Shown here in pieces: positions 47,429 to 57,730 of a DNA stretch of 64,000 nt. The stretch is from positions 310,001-374,000 of the forward strand of contig NZ_QKWH01000001.1 of NCBI RefSeq assembly GCF_003244315.1, read 5' to 3'. How positions within the stretch are numbered: the first letter of the stretch is position 1; each line of letters starts with the position of its first letter. The position numbers were made by a program, and so were the translations under genes. The notes beneath the pieces were generated by a model. The model was given only the letters and a program-made list of their open reading frames with translations, was not told the origin of the DNA and made no database searches. The stretch is from Xylanimonas oleitrophica (GTDB lineage: Bacteria > Actinomycetota > Actinomycetes > Actinomycetales > Cellulomonadaceae).

Positions 47429-49141
47429 GTGGCGAGCGGGCCCGTCATCGGGCGGCTCCTGGCGATCCTCTACGGGTCCAGCGCGATCATCGGGCTGGCC
47501 GCCAACGGCATCCACCTCGCGCAGTCGGGGGACGGCGACGTGTGGCGCCTGGCCGGGAACCTCCTCGTCCTGGCCCTCGCACCGCTGTTCCTGCGGATGC
47601 GGCGCGTGGTGCCGTGGGTGGTGAACGTGGCCACCACGGTGGGGGCCGGCCTGGTGACCCTGGCCGTGCTCCTGACCCAGAGCGGGCCCGGCGCGGCCTC
47701 GGTCGCCATCCTGTACCTGCTGGTCACGCTGCCCACCTTCTACCTGTATCCCCGCTCGGTAGCGTGGAGCCACAGCATCGCCGTCGGCGTCCTGGCGCTC
47801 GTGACCCTGTACGCGCACGGCTCGTTCGACGCGCCGTCGGTGGTGCGCGGCGTCGGTGTGGGAGTGGCGCTGGCCGTCGTCATCGGGTGGCTGGTGCGGG
47901 CCGGTGACCTGGCGGAGCGGGACTTCACCAGCGGCCTGACCAACCGGCGCGGGTTCGAGCGACGAGCCCAGGCGTTCCTGCAGGGGTACGACGGCAGCAG
48001 CCGCGCCGCGCTCGTCGTGATCGACCTGGACGGCCTGGACTCCGTCAACGAGCGGCGGGGGAGCGACTACGGCGACGACCTCATCCTGCGGCTCGGCCGG
48101 GCGTGGACCGCCGTGCTGCCCGACGGCGCCCTGCTCGCCCGCCACGGCGGCGACGAGTTCACCCTGATGGTGGACGACATCAGCCCGGAGGGGCTGGAGG
48201 CGATCCTCGCCAAGATGCGGGCCGCCACCCCCGAGCTGACCTTCACGGCCGGCGTGGCCTGGTGCGCGGCCGGGGAGACGCTGACCATGCTCATGCTGCG
48301 GGCCGACGGCGCGATCTTCCAGGCCAAGCGCCGCGGCTACGGGCAGACGGTCGCGGCGGTGGGGGCCAGCACCGTGCGCAGCGGCTCGGACATCCGTGAC
48401 GCTCTGGCGCGCGGCGAGTTCGTGCTGCACTACCAGCCGGTCGTGGACCTGACGACGGGCACGGTGGACAAGGCGGAGGCCCTCGTGCGCTGGGTGCAGC
48501 CGGGGGGCCGCACCGTCCCGCCGGACGAGTTCATCCACCTGGCGGAGCAGACCGGCGCCATGCTCGAGCTCGGCGACTGGGTCGTGGCCACCGCCTGCCG
48601 CACCGCGGCGACCTGGCCCACCACGGTGGACGGGCGCCCCGTGGCAGTCAGCGTCAACGCCTCGGGCACCGAGCTGCAGGACCCCTCGTACGCCGGGCGG
48701 GTGCTGCGGCACGTCGCCGACGCCGGGCTGACGCCCGACCGCTTGATGATCGAGCTGGTGGAGAGCAACTACAGCCTGTCTTCGCGGTCGGTCCGGGAGA
48801 ACCTCATGAGCCTCACCGACGCCGGGGTGCGCCTGGCGATCGACGACTTCGGCACCGGCTACTCGAGCCTGAGCCGGCTCGACCAGCTACGCGTGGACAT
48901 CCTCAAGATCGACCGTTCGTTCGTGCGGGCCCTGACCGGGCCGGACCAGCCGATGCCGGTGGTCACGGCGATCCTGGCCATGGCCGACGCGCTGCGGATC
49001 GAGGTCGTGGCCGAGGGCATCGAGACGGCCGAGCAGGCCGACTGGCTGCGCAGCCGCGGGTGCACGCACGGGCAGGGGTACTTCTACTCCCGCCCCGTGC
49101 CGGAGCTGGGACCCGCCGAGCTCGCGCTCGTCGGGAGCTGA
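47429..49141 (+). CDS. Membrane GGDEF-EAL cyclic-di-GMP signalling protein
   Basis: 570 residues. Five or so N-terminal membrane segments (to about residue 150) act as an unassigned sensor. The GGDEF domain keeps GGDEF at 240-244 but no RxxD inhibitory site is visible ahead of it. The EAL domain keeps E350-A-L, DDFGTGYSS, VVAEGIET and QGYFYSRP, so both synthase and phosphodiesterase could be active. I chose GTG 47429 for its GGAGG; the ATG at 47369 is an alternative adding 20 residues. Net direction of activity unknown. Confidence 0.9.
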   Translation: MASGPVIGRLLAILYGSSAIIGLAANGIHLAQSGDGDVWRLAGNLLVLALAPLFLRMRRVVPWVVNVATTVGAGLVTLAVLLTQSGPGAASVAILYLLVTLPTFYLYPRSVAWSHSIAVGVLALVTLYAHGSFDAPSVVRGVGVGVALAVVIGWLVRAGDLAERDFTSGLTNRRGFERRAQAFLQGYDGSSRAALVVIDLDGLDSVNERRGSDYGDDLILRLGRAWTAVLPDGALLARHGGDEFTLMVDDISPEGLEAILAKMRAATPELTFTAGVAWCAAGETLTMLMLRADGAIFQAKRRGYGQTVAAVGASTVRSGSDIRDALARGEFVLHYQPVVDLTTGTVDKAEALVRWVQPGGRTVPPDEFIHLAEQTGAMLELGDWVVATACRTAATWPTTVDGRPVAVSVNASGTELQDPSYAGRVLRHVADAGLTPDRLMIELVESNYSLSSRSVRENLMSLTDAGVRLAIDDFGTGYSSLSRLDQLRVDILKIDRSFVRALTGPDQPMPVVTAILAMADALRIEVVAEGIETAEQADWLRSRGCTHGQGYFYSRPVPELGPAELALVGS

Positions 49142-49185
49142 GCCCGCCGGGCCTGCCCGAGGACGCCGGGGCCCAGGCCGCGGCC

Positions 49186-49878
49186 TCAGTCCCGCAGGGT
49201 GTGGAACGGGATGTCGATCTCGGCGAGCAGCTCGCGCAGCAGCGGCAGCGAGAGGCCCACCACGCCGTGGTGGTCGCCCTCGATGCGCTCGACGTACGGG
49301 CCGCCGAGACCGTCGATCGTGAAGGCCCCGGCCACGTGCAGCGGTTCGCCCGTGGCGACGTAGGCGGTGATCTCCTCGTCGTCGACGTCGGCGAAGTGCA
49401 CGGTGGTGGACGACGTCGCGCCCAGGGTGGCGCCGGTGCCACCCGCGTCGGCGTCGCGGACGTCGACCAGCCAGTGGCCGGTGTGGAGCACGCCGGAGCG
49501 GCCGCGCATGGCCTTCCAGCGGGCGACGGCCTCGTCGGCGTCGGCGGGCTTGCCCAGCACCTGGCTGCCGCCCTCGCCCTCGTCCGAGGGCAGCTCGAGC
49601 ATGGAGTCGCAGCCGATCACGACGGCGTCGGAGACCTGCGCGCCGAGCATGTCGGCCACCGCCTCCTCGTCCTCCAGCCGCCGGGCGACGTCCTCCGCCT
49701 TGGCCTGCGCGAGCACCAGCACGGCGTCGGCAGGCTCCAGCCCCCCGAACCGCTCGCGGGCGGCGGCGAGCGTGGCCTCCTCGTCGACGCCGGAGACGAC
49801 GACGGTGGGCTCCACGCCGGCAGAGCGCAGCGTGGTCAGGCGGGCGGGGGAGGCGGAGGCGAGGACGACGTGCGGCAC
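49186..49878 (-). CDS. Maf-family nucleotide pyrophosphatase
   Basis: 230 residues, a little longer than the usual 190-200. LASASPARLTTLRSAG is the Maf N-terminal motif, GCDSM carries the catalytic Asp, and GLGGPYVERIEGDHHGVVGLSLPLL is the C-terminal block. Hydrolyses non-canonical or modified nucleoside triphosphates; some members inhibit septation. Sits in the carboxylase region as Rv3282 does. Leaderless GTG. Confidence 0.93.
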   Translation of the reverse strand: MPHVVLASASPARLTTLRSAGVEPTVVVSGVDEEATLAAARERFGGLEPADAVLVLAQAKAEDVARRLEDEEAVADMLGAQVSDAVVIGCDSMLELPSDEGEGGSQVLGKPADADEAVARWKAMRGRSGVLHTGHWLVDVRDADAGGTGATLGATSSTTVHFADVDDEEITAYVATGEPLHVAGAFTIDGLGGPYVERIEGDHHGVVGLSLPLLRELLAEIDIPFHTLRD

Positions 49879-49884
49879 GTGGCC

Positions 49885-49890
49885 AGCCTA
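49885..49890 (-). promoter_or_regulatory. Leaderless -10 element for maf
   Basis: TAGGCT on the minus strand with a 6-nt spacer to GTG 49878. It lies just after the end of the upstream AEC gene. Confidence 0.55.
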
Positions 49891-49898
49891 TCCGCCGG

Positions 49899-50819
49899 TC
49901 AGCCGAGCAGGAGCGCCGCAGTCAGCAGCACGGCAGGGGACACCACCGTGGTGACCAGGATCGTGTCGCGGGCCAGCACCTCACCGCGTCGGAACCGGGC
50001 GGCGTAGTTGTACACGTTCTGGGCCGTGGGCAGCCCGGCAAGGACGACCGAGGCGAGCACCGCGGCGTCGTCGAGCCGGAACGCGTACCGGGCCAGCAGG
50101 TAGGCCAGCACGGGCATGACGAGCGCCTTGAGCACCGAGGCGGTGGCGGTGGCCGCGCGCGACGTGCCGCGCGCCAGGGGCCGCGAGCCGTGCAGCGACA
50201 TGCCGAACGCCATGAGCATCATCGGGATCGCGGCGCCGCCCAGGATCTCCAGGGGAGCGAGCACGACGTCGGGCAGCGACCACCCCGTGGCAGACACCAC
50301 GGCCCCGGCCACCGACCCCAGGATGATCGGGTTGCGCACCGGCTGGGCCAGCACGAACCCCCACGAGACGCGGCCCGCGGTCTGCGCGTCGAGCAGCAGC
50401 AGGGTCACCGGGGCCAGCACCAGGAGCTGCAGCAGGATCACCGGCACCACGGCCGTCGGGTCGGCCAGCACGTACACCGCCACGGGCAGCCCGATGTTGT
50501 TGGCGTTGACGTAGCCGGCCGAGACCGCGCCCACGGTGGCCTCGGACGCCGTCAGGCGCAGGCGAGCCGCGTGCACCAGGAGGAACAGGCCCGCCGTGGC
50601 GAGCGCCGCGCAGGCCTGCACCAGCAGGGGGGCGTGGAACAGCTCGGCCAGGTCGGCGTCCGCGATCACCGTGAACAGCAGCGCCGGGCTCGCCACGAAG
50701 AACGCGATCCGGTTGAGCGCCTCCTGCGCGCCCGGCCCACCGATGCGCAGGCGGCCGCTGACGTACCCGGCCGCGACCACCACCGCGATGATCGCGAACC
50801 CCGTCAGGATGCCGCCCAT
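49899..50819 (-). CDS. AEC-family transporter (auxin efflux carrier-like)
   Basis: 306 residues, about ten membrane segments in two five-helix halves. FVASPALLFTVIADADL and YVNANNIGLPVAVYVLADP in half one and AIPMMLMAFGMSL and AGLPTAQNVYNYAARF in half two are family landmarks. Bacterial relatives move organic acids such as malate or malonate. GGGAGGGG precedes ATG 50819. Malonate-type substrate would suit the carboxylase context, but that is speculation. Confidence 0.88.
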   Translation of the reverse strand: MGGILTGFAIIAVVVAAGYVSGRLRIGGPGAQEALNRIAFFVASPALLFTVIADADLAELFHAPLLVQACAALATAGLFLLVHAARLRLTASEATVGAVSAGYVNANNIGLPVAVYVLADPTAVVPVILLQLLVLAPVTLLLLDAQTAGRVSWGFVLAQPVRNPIILGSVAGAVVSATGWSLPDVVLAPLEILGGAAIPMMLMAFGMSLHGSRPLARGTSRAATATASVLKALVMPVLAYLLARYAFRLDDAAVLASVVLAGLPTAQNVYNYAARFRRGEVLARDTILVTTVVSPAVLLTAALLLG

Positions 50820-50849
50820 GCCCCTCCCGCCGTCGTCGCGCCCGCGCCG

Positions 50850-52556
50850 TCAGGCGAGCGCGTCGCGCATGACGTCGAGGCCCACCGAGCCCAGGGCCAG
50901 GGCGCGGGCGTGGAACGCCCGGACGTCGAGGTCCTCGCCGCGCGCCCGCGCGGCGAGGCGGGCGTCCTCGCGCGCCTGCTCCCACAGGCGCTGACCCACC
51001 TTGTAGCTCGGCGCCTGGCCCGGCCACCCCAGGTACCGGGTGTACTCGAAGCGCACGAACCCCTCGGCCATGTTGACGTTCGCCTTCAGGAACGGCCAGG
51101 CCTTCTGCGCGTCCCAGGTGCCCCCGCCCCACTCCGCGGGCGCGGGCAGGCCCAGGTGCACCCCGATGTCGAACACCACGCGGGCGGCACGCATCCGCTG
51201 CGCGTCGAGCATGCCCAGCCGGTCGCCCGGGTCGTCCAGGTAGCCCAGCTCGTCCATGAGCCGCTCGGCGTACAGCGCCCAGCCCTCACCGTGCCCGGAC
51301 ACCCAGCACATGAGGCGGCGCCAGCGGTTGAGCGTGTGCCGCTCCACCACCGCGGCGCCGGCCTGCAGGTGGTGACCCGGCACGCCCTCGTGGAACACCG
51401 TCGTCTTCTCGCGCCACGTGCTGAACGTGGTGACCTCCGGCGGCACCGACCACCACATGCGGCCGGGCCGGGAGAAGTCGTCGCTGGGTGGCGTGTAGTA
51501 GATCCCGCCGGTCTGCGTGGGCGCGATCATGCACTCGATGGTGCGCACCGGCTCCGGGATGTCGAAGTGGGCGCCGTGCAGGTCGGCCACAGCCTGGTCG
51601 GCCGTCTCCTGCATCCAGGCGCGCAGCGCGTCGGTGCCGTGCAGCTGGTAGCGGGGGTCGGCGTCGAGCCGGGCCACCGCGTCCTCGACCGTGGCGCCCG
51701 GGCCGGCGATCTCGCGGGCCACGGCGGTCTGCTCGGCCACGACGCGCGCGAGCTCGTCCAGGCCCCACGCGTACGTCTCCTCCAGGTCGACCTCGGCGCC
51801 GAGGAACGCGCGGGAGAACCGGGCGTAGCGCTCGCGACCCACGGCGTCGGCCTCCGGGGCCCGCGGGGCCAGGTCGCGCTCGAGGAAGTCGGCGAGGCGC
51901 CCGTACGCCTCCCGCGCCGCGGCGGCGCCGTGCTCCAGCTCCTTGCGCACCAGCGAGCACGCCGCGGAGTCGTCGAGGACGGCCGCGGCCTCGGGGCCGG
52001 AGACCAGGCTCGTGAAGAACGAGCCGGCGCCGGCCAGCTCGCGCGCCTGGGCCACGCCCTCGCGCACCTGCCGCACCGCGGCGACGTTGCCGCGGTCCGC
52101 GGCCTCGCGCAGCGCGGCGACGTACCCGTCGATCGCGCCGGGCAGCAGGTTGAGGCGGGCAGCGACGTTCTCCCACGCCTCCACCGTGCCCGTCGGCATG
52201 ATGTCGAACACGTCGCGCAGGCCCTGGAGCGGCGAGGCGATGTTGTTGAGGTCCGCGAGGTCCTCGGCGGCGTCGTGCAGCTCGAGGGCCAGACCCAGGC
52301 GCTCGCGCATCGCCGCGAGCGTCACGCGGTCGACGTCGTCGGCCGGTTCGAGGGCGCCCAGCTCGCGCAGCGTGGCCCGGTCCAGGTCCGCCTGCGCCTC
52401 GCGCCCGGCCGGCGAGAGGTCGGTCATGAGGTGGTCGTAGCCGGCCAGCCCGATCGCCGTCGCGGTGAGCGGGTCGAGCGCGGCCGCGCGCTCGACGTAG
52501 GAGTCGGCGACGGCGTCGATCGCGGTGGGCGTGCGGGTGGGGTGCGCGTCGGTCAC
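50850..52556 (-). CDS. DUF885 family metallopeptidase-like protein
   Basis: 568 residues, mostly helical, no signal peptide. The DUF885 active-site-like motif HEGVPGHHLQ gives an HExxxGHH zinc pattern, with SGHGEGWALYAE and a downstream Glu as expected for this family. Biochemical substrate unknown. Start is GTG 52556, since TAGGCT lies seven nt ahead; a GTG at 52574 would sit upstream of that -10. Thirty bp downstream the AEC gene follows on the same strand. Confidence 0.88.
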   Translation of the reverse strand: MTDAHPTRTPTAIDAVADSYVERAAALDPLTATAIGLAGYDHLMTDLSPAGREAQADLDRATLRELGALEPADDVDRVTLAAMRERLGLALELHDAAEDLADLNNIASPLQGLRDVFDIMPTGTVEAWENVAARLNLLPGAIDGYVAALREAADRGNVAAVRQVREGVAQARELAGAGSFFTSLVSGPEAAAVLDDSAACSLVRKELEHGAAAAREAYGRLADFLERDLAPRAPEADAVGRERYARFSRAFLGAEVDLEETYAWGLDELARVVAEQTAVAREIAGPGATVEDAVARLDADPRYQLHGTDALRAWMQETADQAVADLHGAHFDIPEPVRTIECMIAPTQTGGIYYTPPSDDFSRPGRMWWSVPPEVTTFSTWREKTTVFHEGVPGHHLQAGAAVVERHTLNRWRRLMCWVSGHGEGWALYAERLMDELGYLDDPGDRLGMLDAQRMRAARVVFDIGVHLGLPAPAEWGGGTWDAQKAWPFLKANVNMAEGFVRFEYTRYLGWPGQAPSYKVGQRLWEQAREDARLAARARGEDLDVRAFHARALALGSVGLDVMRDALA

Positions 52557-52563
52557 GGGCGTG

Positions 52564-52569
52564 AGCCTA
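52564..52569 (-). promoter_or_regulatory. Leaderless -10 element for the DUF885 gene
   Basis: TAGGCT on the minus strand with a 7-nt spacer to GTG 52556. Confidence 0.55.
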
Positions 52570-52599
52570 CTCACCTGCCCGCAGGGAGGTGAGGGTGTT

Positions 52600-52878
52600 T
52601 CAGGAGCGCAGGCTCCAGCGCCAGGCGTCGGCGTGGTGCCGCCCCGAGCGGCCGCCGAAGCTCTTCGCGGTCACGCCGGCACCGTTGCCCCGCACGGAGC
52701 GGGACCGGTTGGTCCACTCGTCGATCGGCTCGACGTCGTCCGGGAGCCCGTTGGAGGCCGCCACGGCGGCGAGTCCCGCCACCAGCGCGGCGACCTCCAC
52801 CTCGTCGGGCTCGCCGCGCACGATGCGCACGGCCCGTGCGGCCTCGCCCGGGCGGTCGCCCGCCTGCTCACCGGTCAC
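52600..52878 (-). CDS. accE: Acyl-CoA carboxylase epsilon subunit
   Basis: 92 residues. IVRGEPDEVEVAALVAGLAAVA matches the helical core of AccE/PccE proteins, and the basic Trp-containing end DAWRWSLRS is typical. It strengthens the alpha-beta carboxylase complex in Actinobacteria. GTG overlaps the preceding gene's stop as GTGA. The C-terminal half is rich in Gly/Arg and probably flexible. Confidence 0.85.
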   Translation of the reverse strand: MTGEQAGDRPGEAARAVRIVRGEPDEVEVAALVAGLAAVAASNGLPDDVEPIDEWTNRSRSVRGNGAGVTAKSFGGRSGRHHADAWRWSLRS

Positions 52879-53417
52879 TCGTCGTCCTCCTCGTCCTCGT
52901 CGTCGCCGAACCCCGGGGCGGCGCCGCGCGAGGCGGCCCACTCCACGACGTCGTAGCCGCCCTCGGCCAGCCGCGCCGTGGCCTGCTCGCCGGCCTCGTC
53001 CAGCATGTCGATGACGCCGTCGAGCGTCATGTCCGCCCCTTCGCGCGGTGCGGCGACCACGAAGCCCAGGTAGAAGGCCTCCGCACGCTCGATGCCCTCG
53101 GGCAGCTCGTGCTCGTGCGGGTGCTCGTGGTCGTCGTCCTCCGGCTCCCACACCGAGCTGGTCAGGTCCGGGTGCATGCCCAGCGCGTCGTGCAGCGCGT
53201 CGAACAGGCCCGCGTTCAGCGTCCCCACCCGGTTCTCCAGGGCGAGGATCCGCGGGTCCTCGTCGGCCTCGGCCGCGCCGAACTCGGCCCGCACGCCGAC
53301 GGCGGTGCCCACGTACTCGTGCAGGGCGGCGGCCAGCGCGTCGACCGCGCGGTGCATGGGCTCGGGGTCGACGGCGTTCAGCGGCGCCGGGCCGTGCGTG
53401 GCGTCCTCGTGACTCAT
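52875..53417 (-). CDS. Hypothetical acidic, His-rich protein between accD and accE
   Basis: 180 residues. A helical N-terminal half, a central cluster WEPEDDDHEHPHEHELPEG that could bind a metal, and a terminal acidic tail GDDEDEEDDE. ATG 53417 lies 31 bp after accD, and its stop overlaps accE, so it is made with the carboxylase subunits. No family recognised. It may be an assembly factor or an unrelated passenger; the overlap is the only evidence. Confidence 0.75.
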   Translation of the reverse strand: MSHEDATHGPAPLNAVDPEPMHRAVDALAAALHEYVGTAVGVRAEFGAAEADEDPRILALENRVGTLNAGLFDALHDALGMHPDLTSSVWEPEDDDHEHPHEHELPEGIERAEAFYLGFVVAAPREGADMTLDGVIDMLDEAGEQATARLAEGGYDVVEWAASRGAAPGFGDDEDEEDDE

Positions 53418-53448
53418 CGGGCGATTGTCCCTCAGGTGCGGGGGGTGG

Positions 53449-55044
53449 TCACAGCGGGATGTTGCCGTGCTTCTTGGGCGGCAGGCTGGCGCGCTTGGTG
53501 CGCAGGGCCCGCAGCGCCCGCACCACCTGTCCACGGGTCTCCGAGGGGCGGATCACCGCGTCCACGTAACCGCGCTCGGCTGCGTCCCACGGGTTGACGA
53601 TGGCCTCCTCGTACTCCGCGGTCAGGCGCGCGCGCTCCGCCTCGACGTCGCCCCCGGCCTTCTCGACGTCGGCCAGCGCGCGGCGCTGGAGGATGTTGAC
53701 CGCACCGCCGGCGCCCATGACGGCCACCTGCGCCGTCGGCCACGCCAGGTTCACGTCCGCGCCCAGCTGCTTGGAGCCCATGACGATGTACGCCCCGCCG
53801 TACGCCTTGCGGGTGATGACCGTGACCAGCGGCACGGTGGCCTCGGCGTAGGCGTAGATCAGCTTGGCGCCGCGGCGGATGATCCCCTGGTGCTCCTGGC
53901 CCACGCCGGGCAGGAAGCCGGGCACGTCCACGAACGTCAGGACGGGGATGTTGAACGCGTCGCAGGTGCGCACGAACCGGGCGGCCTTCTCGGCGGCGTC
54001 GATGTCCAGCGTGCCGGCCATGACCATCGGCTGGTTGGCGACGATGCCCACCGCCTGGCCCTCCACGTGCCCGAAGCCCACCAGCACGTTGCCCGCGAAC
54101 AGCGGCTGCACCTCCAGGAACGAGTCCGGGTCCAGCACCGACTCGATCACCGTGCGCATGTCGTAGGGCTGGTTGTCGCTGTCCGGGACGAGGACGTCGA
54201 GCGCCTCGTCGTCGTCGGACGGCTCCAGGTCGATGTCCTCCGGCGGGAACGACGGCGCGTCGGAGAGGTTGTTCTGCGGCAGGTAGCCGATCAGGTGGCG
54301 CACGTAGTCGATCGCGTCGTCCTCGTCGGCGGCCATGTAGTGCGCCACGCCCGACCTCTCGTTGTGCGTGCGCGCGCCGCCGAGCGTCTCGAAGTCGACG
54401 TCCTCGCCCGTCACCGCACGGATCACGTCCGGGCCGGTGATGAACATGTTCGACGTGCCGTCGGCCATGACGATGAAGTCCGTCAGCGCGGGGGAGTAGA
54501 CCGCGCCGCCCGCGCTCGGACCCAGGATGAGGGAGATCTGCGGGATCACGCCCGACGCCGCCACGTTGCGCCGGAACATCTCCGCGAACTGCGTCAGCGC
54601 CGCGACGCCTTCCTGGATGCGGGCCCCGCCGCCGTCGGAGATGCCGATGATGGGCACGCCCGTGCGCAGCGCCAGGTCCTGCACCTTGGCGATCTTCTGC
54701 CCGTGCACCTCGCCCAGCGAGCCGCCGAACACCGTGAAGTCCTGGCTGAACACGCACACCTGGCGCCCGTCCACCGTCCCGTAGCCGGTCACCACGCCGT
54801 CGCCCGGGATGCGCTTCTTGTCGAGGCCGAAGTTGCGGCTGCGGTGCGCGGCCAGCGCGTCCAGCTCGACGAACGAGCCCTCGTCGAGCAGCGCCTCGAT
54901 GCGCTCACGGGCCGTCTTCTTGCCGCGCGCGTGCTGCTTGGCCTGCGCGGTCTCCTCCGGCTCGGTGATGGCTGCGGCACGGCGGCGCTCGAGGTCGGCG
55001 AGCTTGGCGGCGGTGCCGGCGAGGGTCTCGGTGGCGTCGTTCAC
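53449..55044 (-). CDS. accD: Acyl-CoA carboxylase beta subunit (carboxyltransferase)
   Basis: 531 residues with two crotonase-fold domains. [45 protein letters not shown]-like [14 protein letters not shown] and domain-two [25 protein letters not shown] with [12 protein letters not shown] are the PCC/ACC beta landmarks. Transfers CO2 from biotin on the alpha subunit to acetyl- or propionyl-CoA. GTG 55044 is chosen because TAGGCT sits seven nt upstream. Divergent from birA. Confidence 0.95.
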   Translation of the reverse strand: MNDATETLAGTAAKLADLERRRAAAITEPEETAQAKQHARGKKTARERIEALLDEGSFVELDALAAHRSRNFGLDKKRIPGDGVVTGYGTVDGRQVCVFSQDFTVFGGSLGEVHGQKIAKVQDLALRTGVPIIGISDGGGARIQEGVAALTQFAEMFRRNVAASGVIPQISLILGPSAGGAVYSPALTDFIVMADGTSNMFITGPDVIRAVTGEDVDFETLGGARTHNERSGVAHYMAADEDDAIDYVRHLIGYLPQNNLSDAPSFPPEDIDLEPSDDDEALDVLVPDSDNQPYDMRTVIESVLDPDSFLEVQPLFAGNVLVGFGHVEGQAVGIVANQPMVMAGTLDIDAAEKAARFVRTCDAFNIPVLTFVDVPGFLPGVGQEHQGIIRRGAKLIYAYAEATVPLVTVITRKAYGGAYIVMGSKQLGADVNLAWPTAQVAVMGAGGAVNILQRRALADVEKAGGDVEAERARLTAEYEEAIVNPWDAAERGYVDAVIRPSETRGQVVRALRALRTKRASLPPKKHGNIPL

Positions 55045-55051
55045 GCAGGTG

Positions 55052-55057
55052 AGCCTA
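55052..55057 (-). promoter_or_regulatory. Leaderless -10 element for accD
   Basis: TAGGCT on the minus strand with a 7-nt spacer to GTG 55044. Confidence 0.55.
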
Positions 55058-55112
55058 GTTGGGGGAGTCGCACACAGCGATGCGCGGCGCGACGCGCCCG
55101 GGCCCAGTTCTT

Positions 55113-55134
55113 TGGCGGTTCCCCACAACCGCCA
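55113..55134. promoter_or_regulatory. Inverted repeat in the accD-birA intergenic region
   Basis: TGGCGGTT (55113-55120) and AACCGCCA (55127-55134) are exact reverse complements around CCCCAC. It lies about 60 bp from each divergent promoter, a good place for a shared operator. Confidence 0.5.
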
Positions 55135-55169
55135 TGCGGGGCGGGGCGTGCGCGGTGCGGTGGGTGCGG

Positions 55170-55175
55170 CAGGAT
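55170..55175 (+). promoter_or_regulatory. Leaderless-type -10 element for birA
   Basis: CAGGAT with a 6-nt spacer to GTG 55182. Confidence 0.4.
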
Positions 55176-55181
55176 GCCCGG

Positions 55182-56141
55182 GTGAGCACCCCTGCCCGCG
55201 AGCCCCTCGACGCCGACCGCCTCCGCCGCGAGCTGCTGCGCCCCGCCGGGGCGTGGGCGAGCCTCGACGTCGTCCCGTCCGTGCCCTCCACCAACGCGCG
55301 GCTCGTCGAGCTCGCCTCGCACGCCGCCCGGACCGGTGCCGGCAGCGGGCCGGGCGGCCTCCCCGCGCCGGCGGCGCTCGTGGCGGAGCACCAGACGGCG
55401 GGCCTGGGTCGCGCCGGCCGCACCTGGACGACGCCGCCCGGGGCCGCTCTGACCGTCTCGGCCCTGCTGCGCCCGCAGGTGCCGCCGGAGCGGCTCGGCT
55501 GGCTGCCGCTGCTGAGCGGGCTGGCCGTGGTGCGCGTGCTGCGCGACGCCGGCGTGGCGGCCGCGCTCAAGTGGCCCAACGACGTGCTCCTGCCCGCGGC
55601 CGGACCCGTGCCGGGGCTCGGGGCCTGGCGCAAGGTGGCCGGCGTGCTGGCCCAGGTCGTGCCCGCAGCCCCGGGCGCCCGGCCCCCGGCGCGGGGTGAG
55701 GCGGGGCGACCGGGGTCGGTGGACGTCGTCGTCGGCATCGGCCTCAACGTGTCCCAGACGGCCGACGAGCTGCCGGTGCCCACGGCCACGTCGCTGGCCC
55801 TCGCGGGGGCCGGTGGCGGCGGGTCTGGTGCGCGGTGCCTCGCGGGCGACCGGACGGGGCTGCTGGTCGCGCTGCTGCGCGAGCTCGCCGCCGTCGTCGC
55901 CCGCTGGGAGGCGCACGGCGTCGGCGCGGCCGGTGCGGGCGGGGAGACGCCGCTGGCCGAGGAGTACGCGGCGGCGTCGGCCACGCTGGGGCAGGGCGTG
56001 CGCGTGGAGCTGGCCGGCGGTGCCGGGGTGATCGAGGGCGTCGCCGTGCGTGTGGACGACGACGGCGCGCTCGTCGTCGCCGGGGGCGACGGGGAGCGCG
56101 TCGTCGCCGCCGGCGACGTCCACCACCTGCGTCGGGCGTGA
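55182..56141 (+). CDS. birA: Biotin-[acyl-CoA carboxylase] ligase
   Basis: 319 residues. Catalytic GLGRAGRTW (the biotinyl-AMP loop), KWPNDVL and VGIGLNV are present, with the small C-terminal SH3-like domain. No N-terminal DNA-binding domain, so it is a group I ligase without repressor function. Attaches biotin to the carboxylase lysine K562 of the alpha subunit. Divergent from accD, as Rv3279c is. Confidence 0.93.
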   Translation: MSTPAREPLDADRLRRELLRPAGAWASLDVVPSVPSTNARLVELASHAARTGAGSGPGGLPAPAALVAEHQTAGLGRAGRTWTTPPGAALTVSALLRPQVPPERLGWLPLLSGLAVVRVLRDAGVAAALKWPNDVLLPAAGPVPGLGAWRKVAGVLAQVVPAAPGARPPARGEAGRPGSVDVVVGIGLNVSQTADELPVPTATSLALAGAGGGGSGARCLAGDRTGLLVALLRELAAVVARWEAHGVGAAGAGGETPLAEEYAAASATLGQGVRVELAGGAGVIEGVAVRVDDDGALVVAGGDGERVVAAGDVHHLRRA

Positions 56142-56179
56142 GCCCGCCCGGCCCCGCCTGGCGGCGGGGACGGGCGGGC
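56142..56179. terminator. Bidirectional terminator between birA and the hydrolase gene
   Basis: GCCCGCCCG (56142-56150) pairs with 56171-56179, and CCCCGCC (56152-56158) with 56163-56169, making a 16-bp stem with one internal mismatch and a 4-nt loop. Confidence 0.85.
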
Positions 56180-56180
56180 G

Positions 56181-57100
<920 letters not shown>

Positions 57101-57117
57101 AGCGCAAGGGGGAAGAT

Positions 57118-57699
57118 GTGACCAGCGGACGAACCGCGGACGACGAGCTGCGCGAGCGCCTCGTGGAGGCCGCCGACGACCTCTTCTACGCTCGTGGGAT
57201 CCAGGCCGTCGGCATGGACGCCGTGCGGGAGGCCGCCGGCGTCTCGCTCAAGAAGATCTACGCGCTGGTGGGATCCAAGGACGAGCTGGTCGTGGCCGTG
57301 CTGCGGCGGCGGGCCCGCGCGCTCCAGGAGGCCCTCGAGGCCAGCGCCGACCGCGCCGGCGACGCCCGCGCCAAGGTGCTCTCCGTCTTCGACTTCCTCG
57401 ACGCCTGGTTCTGCGAGCCCGGGTTCCGCGGCTGCGGCTTCATCAACGCCTTCGGCGAGCTCGGCTCCACCACCCCCGCCGTCGCCGACGCCGTGCGCCG
57501 CCAGAAGGCAGCCTTCCGGGAGTTCGTCACCGAGCTCGTCGTCGCCGCCGGGGGCACCCCCCAGGCCGCCGTGCAGATCGCGCTCCTGGCCGAGGGTGCC
57601 CAGACCACGGCGGCGATCAGCGGCGACCCGCACGTCGCCCGGGAGGCGGGCGCCGCCGCCGCGACGCTGCTCGACGCCGCCACCCCGGCCACGGTCTGA
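57118..57699 (+). CDS. TetR-family transcriptional regulator
   Basis: 193 residues. The DNA-binding domain is at about 8-55: LVEAADDLFYARGIQAVGMDAVREAAGVSLKKIYALVGSKDELV. The ligand domain contains an unusual Cys pair, DAWFCEPGFRGCGFINAFGEL, found in a TetR subgroup. GGGGGAAG precedes GTG 57118. Probably represses itself and the divergent hydrolase through the two palindromes, releasing on binding the hydrolase substrate or product; inducer unknown. Confidence 0.92.
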   Translation: MTSGRTADDELRERLVEAADDLFYARGIQAVGMDAVREAAGVSLKKIYALVGSKDELVVAVLRRRARALQEALEASADRAGDARAKVLSVFDFLDAWFCEPGFRGCGFINAFGELGSTTPAVADAVRRQKAAFREFVTELVVAAGGTPQAAVQIALLAEGAQTTAAISGDPHVAREAGAAAATLLDAATPATV

Positions 57700-57730
57700 G
57701 CGCTCCCGGCCCGCTCCCAGGCTGCGCCCC

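Noticed and set aside
50190-52592. An 800-codon open frame on the plus strand opposite the AEC and DUF885 genes
   Set aside because: Its product is low-complexity Arg/His/Gly-rich and the opposite strand carries two recognisable proteins. Long antisense frames are expected where third positions are almost all G or C.
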